Under the pieces are notes generated by a model. That model saw only the letters and a list, made by a program, of their open reading frames with translations, was not told the DNA's origin and did not search any database. Position numbers and translations under genes: made by a program. Shown in pieces: positions 7,471 through 11,123 of a stretch of 11,123 nucleotides of DNA. Position 1 is the stretch's first letter, and every line of letters starts with the position of its first letter. The stretch comes from Planctomycetaceae bacterium (GTDB lineage: Bacteria; Planctomycetota; Planctomycetia; Pirellulales; Thermoguttaceae), in NCBI GenBank assembly GCA_031259095.1, contig JAIRLW010000278.1, positions 1 through 11,123 of the forward strand. Reading direction: 5' to 3'.

Positions 7471-8191
7471 ACACGGATTGAGTTAAAACGCGGAAACGTT
7501 TATCGAGATCGCTGTCTGATTTTCGGAACTCTTCAATCGTTCCATCAAAAACGAGTTTGCCGTCATTGATGAAAAGCACGCGCGACGCAACCGCTTCTAC
7601 TTCCTGCAAAATATGAGTTGAGAGTAAAACCGTTTTCTCTTTACCGATGCGCCGCAACGTTTCACGAACATCGTGAATTTGATTGGGGTCTAACCCTGCG
7701 GTGGGTTCGTCGAGGATCAACACTTCCGGTTCATGTAACAAAGCCTGCGCCATCCCGACACGTTGCCGAAAACCTTTTGATAATTTACCAATCGGTTTAC
7801 CATAAACTGATTTCAACGCACAAAGTTCGACAACTGCGGCGATACGTTCCTTGAGTTTGTTCGGGTCGAGACCACGAGCCTCGCCGAAAAACCGGAGCAA
7901 AGAACGCGGCGTCATATCAGGATAAAGAGGACCGTTTTCCGGTAAATAACCGAGTTTTCGGGAACCGGCAATCCGGTCGGTTGCCATATCATGTCCGGCG
8001 ATTCGTGCAGTTCCATGAGTTGCCGCCAGATAACCGGTCAACAGTTTCATGGAAGTGCTTTTTCCCGCTCCGTTAGGACCAAGAAACGCGACAACTTCAC
8101 CCCGATTGATATTAAATGAAACATTGTCAATAGCGGCGAAATCACCGTAATACTTTGTCAACTTGACCGCCTCAATCATTGCCGTACCCAT
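7469..8191 (-). CDS. ABC transporter ATP-binding protein, GldA/NatA-like
   Basis: A 240-residue single ATPase domain with all expected motifs: Walker A GPNGAGKST (38-46), the GYLPENGPLY segment (81-90), signature LSKGFRQRV (137-145), Walker B VLILDEPTAGLDP (157-169) and switch His193 in STHIL. The LPEN and LSKGFRQRVGMAQAL forms are typical of ATPases that drive ABC-2-type exporters such as GldA and NatA. It would power a membrane permease, but none is adjacent: a lipoprotein lies upstream and the Rpn-like ORF downstream. The frame is open to 8284, but I take the ATG at 8189-8191, because AAGGAG stands six bases before it and the extra upstream residues (KKFEHFEHFEIK) come from a 9-bp repeat unlike any ABC start. 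ATG 8177-8179 (MIEAVKL) is the family-like alternative. Confidence 0.92.
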   Translation of the reverse strand: MGTAMIEAVKLTKYYGDFAAIDNVSFNINRGEVVAFLGPNGAGKSTSMKLLTGYLAATHGTARIAGHDMATDRIAGSRKLGYLPENGPLYPDMTPRSLLRFFGEARGLDPNKLKERIAAVVELCALKSVYGKPIGKLSKGFRQRVGMAQALLHEPEVLILDEPTAGLDPNQIHDVRETLRRIGKEKTVLLSTHILQEVEAVASRVLFINDGKLVFDGTIEEFRKSDSDLDKRFRVLTQSV

Positions 8192-8197
8192 AAAGGA

Positions 8198-8203
8198 CTC
8201 CTT
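8198..8203 (-). promoter_or_regulatory. Shine-Dalgarno site that decides the ABC start
   Basis: AAGGAG on the - strand ends six bases before the ATG at 8189-8191. The upstream in-frame ATG at 8282-8284 has no such site. Confidence 0.85.
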
Positions 8204-8228
8204 AATTTCAAAGTGTTCAAAATGTTCA
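8202..8228 (-). repeat. Three 9-bp direct repeats in the ABC leader
   Basis: On the - strand TGAACATTT, TGAACACTT and TGAAATTAA follow each other directly, and the last overlaps the Shine-Dalgarno site. The array lies between the predicted promoter and the ribosome site, so it would be in the mRNA leader. Confidence 0.6.
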
Positions 8229-8311
8229 AATTTTTTGAATGAATTGATTTGATGTTCTTTGTGTTCCGTTTTGTGCAGAAACAAGGAAACAACGCAACCA
8301 ATGAGTGTGCT

Positions 8312-8340
8312 AGTTTAGCCAATCTCCATGACCTATTCAA
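8312..8340 (-). promoter_or_regulatory. Candidate sigma70-type promoter for the ABC ATPase
   Basis: On the - strand TTGAAT (8335-8340) and TAAACT (8312-8317) are separated by exactly 17 bases; each matches the consensus at 4 of 6. Transcription would start near 8305, giving a leader of about 115 bases. Confidence 0.5.
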
Positions 8341-8378
8341 GGGGGGCGTTTGTCAAACCGCAATTAAAGAATATTTGG

Positions 8379-8430
8379 TCCCATTAGTCCCTAAAATTTT
8401 CAGCGTAGGAAATAAGTGGGACTAATGGGA
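8379..8430. repeat. Perfect 13-bp inverted repeat TCCCATTAGTCCC / GGGACTAATGGGA
   Basis: The arms are 8379-8391 and 8418-8430, perfect over 13 bases with a 26-base spacer. Each arm is itself near-symmetric (TCCC...TCCC). A third copy, TCCCATTAGTC, lies at 8511-8521 in the same orientation as the left arm. It belongs with the GTCCC-type repeats at 650-774 and 3243-3278. Confidence 0.85.
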
Positions 8431-8530
8431 AAATGAGACAAATAATTTTTTTAAGAAAAATTTGTGTTTCGACCAAAGATTTTCGATTTTTTTGATTATT
8501 TGATTAATTGTCCCATTAGTCTCTCTTGGC

Positions 8531-8552
8531 AACTTCTAAAAACTTGTTTTTT
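8531..8552. repeat. Copy of the CTAAAAACTTGTTTTT motif
   Basis: AACTTCTAAAAACTTGTTTTTT here and AACCTCTAAAAACTTGTTTTT at 9801-9821 share 20 of the first 21 bases. The core AAAAAC-TT-GTTTTT is a perfect short palindrome. Confidence 0.7.
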
Positions 8553-8618
8553 GATCGAATTGGGTCGAAATTATTCTCGAAGGTTAATAAAATAGACCGT
8601 GCATTATCTTACAACCAA

Positions 8619-9227
8619 TTACTTTGCGTTGACGGAATCTTGGATATTCAGGATTTTAATATCCGTAACCGAAGGGTCTAATTGCCGTAAATCTTCTATT
8701 GTAAAAGTTGGTTCGCCGGATTGCGCAGAAAATGGAATTGTTTCGATAGGAACTTGACGTGTTAGAGGCGGATTGACCGTTGGACGTGTTGGTTTTACCG
8801 GCGTAGTGTCCTGAAGTAAATCTTCGATTCTTGGTTTGAAATCTTCCGGTTCATCATTATTGTTGCTACCGTTTGGACTGGGCGCAAGCGATGGTCTGCC
8901 GATTGAATTTGAACGCGGTTCCAATCGGGACGGATTGACGCGAACCCGATGAACCGGTGTTGTAACACCAAAATTTCCGGCATTTGTTGCCCGAATAATT
9001 TGTCCTTCGCTGTCTGTTATTTCTTCGCTGTTCGCGTTAAAAATCGAACCGGCACGATATAACGGATCACAACCGCGATAGTCTTCCGTTCGTCCGGTGT
9101 AAGCCGACGTACAATAATCGTATCCGGTACCGCACATCCGGCAACCAACAGCGTTACTAATTAAAATAACTAAAAACACCGGAAAAATTAACGAGAAAAC
9201 CGATAAAACTGGAATGGAACGTGTCAT
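8619..9227 (-). CDS. Small cysteine-rich putative lipoprotein, planctomycete type
   Basis: A 202-residue exported protein of unknown function. Residues 8-28 are a hydrophobic signal, followed by AVGC, an acceptable lipobox, so Cys29 is the likely lipidated residue. Three more cysteines follow closely (32, 39, 53) in GCRMCGTGYDYCTSAY...RGCDPLYRAGSIF. I recall similar GCR-x-C...YDYC...YRAGSIF starts in planctomycete hypothetical proteins, but this was not checked. The rest (about 65-202) is low-complexity, rich in Pro, Asn, Ser and Thr, without recognisable domain or further cysteines. It looks like a membrane-anchored flexible tether or surface protein. No good Shine-Dalgarno site precedes the ATG. 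A perfect 10-bp inverted repeat lies 34-63 bases upstream and could be its operator. Confidence 0.8.
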   Translation of the reverse strand: MTRSIPVLSVFSLIFPVFLVILISNAVGCRMCGTGYDYCTSAYTGRTEDYRGCDPLYRAGSIFNANSEEITDSEGQIIRATNAGNFGVTTPVHRVRVNPSRLEPRSNSIGRPSLAPSPNGSNNNDEPEDFKPRIEDLLQDTTPVKPTRPTVNPPLTRQVPIETIPFSAQSGEPTFTIEDLRQLDPSVTDIKILNIQDSVNAK

Positions 9228-9260
9228 AGCCGAATTACAAATTGAGGGGGATGGAACTGT

Positions 9261-9290
9261 ATTTGTCGAAAGACAACATGTTCGACAAAT
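9261..9290. promoter_or_regulatory. Perfect 10-bp inverted repeat upstream of the lipoprotein gene
   Basis: ATTTGTCGAA (9261-9270) and TTCGACAAAT (9281-9290) are exact reverse complements with a 10-base spacer; a further TTCGAC follows at 9292-9297. Its position just upstream of the lipoprotein start suits an operator for a dimeric regulator or a leader hairpin. No regulator is identified. Confidence 0.5.
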
Positions 9291-9403
9291 TTTCGACTAT
9301 TCCTTATATCGACCGTAAAATCGTTATTATCCGCAAAATCTTTGTATTTTTCCAAAATTTACTGACCGTTTTGGAAATTTGGGTAATCAATATAAATTAG
9401 GAA

Positions 9404-9418
9404 ATGTTTCGGCGAAAC
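9404..9418. repeat. Second copy of the palindrome ATGTTTCGGCGAAAC
   Basis: Fifteen bases are identical to 6835-6849. The arms GTTTCG and CGAAAC flank a single central G. Here the extended stem seen at 6832-6854 is lost. Confidence 0.7.
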
Positions 9419-9495
9419 TTTGGCAAAAGGCAGCCCACCTGATATTGACCAGACTGCTACCTCAAAATTCCGAAATAATCAGACTCAATTATTTG

Positions 9496-9584
9496 TAATA
9501 TATCAGTGGAATTGTTATTTTTTATATTGCCCTTTCAGGGCAAATACTTTTTTAACCTAAAACAAAAATTCCACTGATCTATTA
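9496..9584. repeat. 89-bp nested inverted-repeat element with TCAGTGGAATT ends
   Basis: Outer arms of 18 bases (9496-9513 and 9567-9584) pair with one mismatch. A perfect inner hairpin TTGCCCT-TTC-AGGGCAA (9527-9543) is followed by CTTTTTT, a terminator-like signature reading rightwards. The arm motif TCAGTGGAATT matches the outer arm of the element at 7199-7363 at 10 of 11 positions. The rightward T-run does not serve any upstream + strand gene, so the terminator role is doubtful. Confidence 0.8.
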
Positions 9585-9668
9585 CCTTTTTTCAAATTTT
9601 TCCGTCAAGACCAAAATGTAAAAAATCTAAAATGTTGTGATATTTTTCTGCTGTCTTGGTGAAGTCTC

Positions 9669-9696
9669 TTGAACATTAACTATTCTTTTTTATAAT
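9669..9696 (+). promoter_or_regulatory. Candidate sigma70-type promoter for the secreted-protein gene
   Basis: TTGAAC (9669-9674) and a perfect TATAAT (9691-9696) are 16 bases apart. Transcription would begin near 9703 and leave a leader of about 157 bases before the ATG at 9860. It is the best promoter match in the window. Confidence 0.65.
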
Positions 9697-9800
9697 GAGA
9701 GAAAATTACGGCGATTAGTCTATCATAAATGATTTAATATTGAAATTTCTCCTCCAAAAAATAGAAAATAATCATAAAACTGAAACAGCCAATAGTCGAG

Positions 9801-9821
9801 AACCTCTAAAAACTTGTTTTT
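9801..9821 (+). repeat. CTCTAAAAACTTGTTTTT motif in the leader of the secreted-protein gene
   Basis: Same motif as at 8531-8552, here 38 bases before the ATG. The transcript could form the short stem AAAAAC/GUUUUU. Function unknown. Confidence 0.6.
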
Positions 9822-9859
9822 AATCACAGAAATTTTTAACTATTTTCAAGAGTTTTACC

Positions 9860-11123
9860 ATGCAATACCGGTTTGTGCGTTTGTGTTTGTCCGCTTTAGT
9901 TTTATGTTGCGCAATTAAAGCGTCTTATGTTTCGTTTGCCTACACCACCTATCAGGCAACGGAAGGTTCCCTGAAATTGTATTTCGGCGAACACGGAAAA
10001 ATAGTGAAAAGTGAAACAATTACCGAAATAGACAAACTGTTGACTGTTAAAGTAACGTTTGAAAATTTATCGGACTTGCCGATGGCAATTAAGTTGCATT
10101 TCCGAACTATTGAAACGATTGAATTTTCCGGCGCCGAACCAACCGAACCGGATTCTGTTTCGCAATCGTTGGAAATTCCCGCCAAAAATACGAAAACAAC
10201 CGAAGTGAAAATCGTTGCCCGACCGGGAACCTACATCGCACATTATCCGGTTCATCTTGATGTTGAATTTACCGCAAACGGTGAAACGAAAAAAACGAAC
10301 ATCGTCTTGATTGTTGAAACAAAATTACCAATCGCCGGAACGTCCCAAAATCCGACGCTCGGTCAGGAAATTACCGATACGAAAAAATTGACACTCAATA
10401 TTTTTTCTGGAGAAAAACCGTCTGTTTTAACGTCAGAGGAAAAACAAAAATTGTTTGCGGAAAATCTTGCCGCGATTAAATCCGGTCAATCCGAATCGGA
10501 TAAAACGAAAATTTTCAAATTGAACAACGAATTGATCGGAGCCGTCACTTTCGGTTACAACGGTTTTGCGGACGGCGTTATCGGCGTTGGAAATACGGAA
10601 AAACAAGTTCAATTCGATGGTTTGCGTGTTTTCTGTAAAAATCAACCGCTTGGTTTTAAGCCTACTTCCATTAACTCCGGTTCGTGGATTTCCAAAAACG
10701 TACAAAATCCTGACAGTCCGCCGAAACCGCAAACGAAAAATGTACAAAAACAACAAAATGCGTTTGGAGAAAATCAATGGGCGCAGGACGTTGAAATTAA
10801 CGGTCAACGTGAAACATTGTTTTTTACGATGGCAAAAAACGGCGAAGCGTTACAATTTTCGATTGATTCTTCATCGGCAGATTTGATTGACCGGATTGAA
10901 TTTGGTACGGCAACTTGTCATGCCAACCGCGTTTATTATGGTCACGGTTATTGTATTGAAGAACCGGAAGCGTTTACCGCATCAGCCGGTGGACATAATT
11001 TGTCAACATCGCATGTCGGTATGGATTTTGAGAACGGTATTTCGATTTTGCAGGCAAGTAGTTTTCCGCCCGATTCGTTTATCGTTGATCCTGATACGAA
11101 AAAATACACATTGAGCGTTCATC
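9860..11123 (+). CDS. Secreted protein of unknown function, N-terminal 421 residues (3' end outside window)
   Basis: The frame stays open from the ATG at 9860 to the window end, so the gene is truncated by the window, not broken. AAGAG seven bases before the ATG supports the start. Residues 1-27 are a signal peptide (basic MQYRFVR, core LCLSALVLCCAI). Residues about 34-155 look like an Ig-like beta-sandwich of the NEW3/CARDB sort: KLLTVKVTFENLSDLPMAIKLHF, then a strand ending IVLIVETKLP. Residues about 160-310 are lysine- and glutamine-rich with a linker PDSPPKPQTKNVQKQQN. Residues 311-421 (LFFTMAKNGEALQFSIDSSS, RVYYGHGYCIEEPEAF, HVGMDFENGISILQAS) look like the start of another beta-rich domain with two cysteines (353, 365). 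I do not recognise the family. Extracellular carbohydrate or surface binding is a guess from domain style only. Confidence 0.85.
   Translation, partial: MQYRFVRLCLSALVLCCAIKASYVSFAYTTYQATEGSLKLYFGEHGKIVKSETITEIDKLLTVKVTFENLSDLPMAIKLHFRTIETIEFSGAEPTEPDSVSQSLEIPAKNTKTTEVKIVARPGTYIAHYPVHLDVEFTANGETKKTNIVLIVETKLPIAGTSQNPTLGQEITDTKKLTLNIFSGEKPSVLTSEEKQKLFAENLAAIKSGQSESDKTKIFKLNNELIGAVTFGYNGFADGVIGVGNTEKQVQFDGLRVFCKNQPLGFKPTSINSGSWISKNVQNPDSPPKPQTKNVQKQQNAFGENQWAQDVEINGQRETLFFTMAKNGEALQFSIDSSSADLIDRIEFGTATCHANRVYYGHGYCIEEPEAFTASAGGHNLSTSHVGMDFENGISILQASSFPPDSFIVDPDTKKYTLSVH

Larger units (their letters stand above)
8285..8618. other. 334-bp gap between the lipoprotein and ABC genes
   Basis: No gene is supported. 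It contains the candidate promoter (8312-8340), the 13-bp inverted repeat (8379-8430), another copy of its arm (GTCCCATTAGTC at 8510-8521), and a copy of the AAAAACTTGTTTTT motif (8531-8552). I see no clear terminator for the lipoprotein gene. Confidence 0.7.
9228..9859. other. 632-bp divergent intergenic region
   Basis: This separates the leftward lipoprotein gene from the rightward secreted-protein gene. It holds a 10-bp inverted repeat (9261-9290), a 49-codon open frame of doubtful status (9251-9400), a small stem TCCAAAA/TTTTGGA (9351-9357/9369-9375), the shared palindrome at 9404-9418, the nested element 9496-9584, a strong promoter candidate (9669-9696), and the AAAAACTTGTTTTT motif in the leader (9801-9821). 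Confidence 0.7.

Noticed and set aside
8192..8284. N-terminal extension of the ABC ATPase from the ATG at 8284
   Set aside because: The 31 extra residues come from a 9-bp DNA repeat and AT-rich leader. AAGGAG just before 8189-8191 and the normal ABC start favour the shorter form.
9606..9658. Inverted repeat CAAGAC/GTCTTG across 41 bases
   Set aside because: Only six paired bases with a long AT-rich spacer; expected by chance.
10433..11114. Open frames of 75-124 codons on both strands inside the last gene
   Set aside because: The continuous frame from 9860 has a signal peptide, a ribosome site and a promoter. The shadow frames have compositions (runs of Arg, Phe, Lys) typical of out-of-frame reading.

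Overview
The window looks like a piece of a low-GC (roughly 40% by eye) chromosome from a Planctomycetota-like bacterium, perhaps a Pirellulales/Thermoguttaceae-type lineage. This rests on family resemblance recalled from memory, not on a search. The pointers are a lid-less Hsp70 with the motif VNSHGLGIVAMDPRT after its ATPase domain, a small lipoprotein with the pattern GCRMC...YDYC...YRAGSIF, and long repeat-rich gaps between singly transcribed genes. Codon use is uniform (many TCG, CCG, GCG, GAA and AAA codons), and no gene stands out as foreign.

Layout: the left part is on the + strand. It holds the C-terminal end of a UvrD/PcrA-type helicase (to 493) with a 12-glutamine tract, a 470-bp repeat-rich gap, an exported prolyl oligopeptidase (964-3102), and a HemG/HemY-type protoporphyrinogen oxidase (3350-4807). 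A convergent junction (4808-5099) carries a nested double inverted repeat that fits a bidirectional terminator. The middle part is on the - strand: a lipoprotein (9227-8619), an orphan GldA/NatA-type ABC ATPase (8191-7469), an 85-residue remnant or short relative of the Rpn/PD-(D/E)XK transposase C-terminus (7181-6924), and the Hsp70 (6707-5100). After a divergent 632-bp gap, a + strand gene for a secreted, probably beta-rich protein starts at 9860, under a good sigma70-type promoter, and runs out of the window.

The genes do not form an evident pathway. They look like independent housekeeping and envelope genes separated by gaps of 216-632 bp. I found no defence system, CRISPR array, tRNA, rRNA or intact insertion sequence.

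The unusual content is in the gaps. Four elements share a nested-palindrome design (650-774, 4922-5044, 7199-7363, 9496-9584). Two of them have matching outer arms (TCAGYGGAATT), like terminal inverted repeats of a non-autonomous element. GTCCC/GGGAC motifs recur in three gaps as tandem, inverted and hairpin copies. A leader-like motif CTCTAAAAACTTGTTTTT and a palindrome GTTTCGGCGAAAC each recur as well. These dispersed repeats are the best candidates for something undescribed here.
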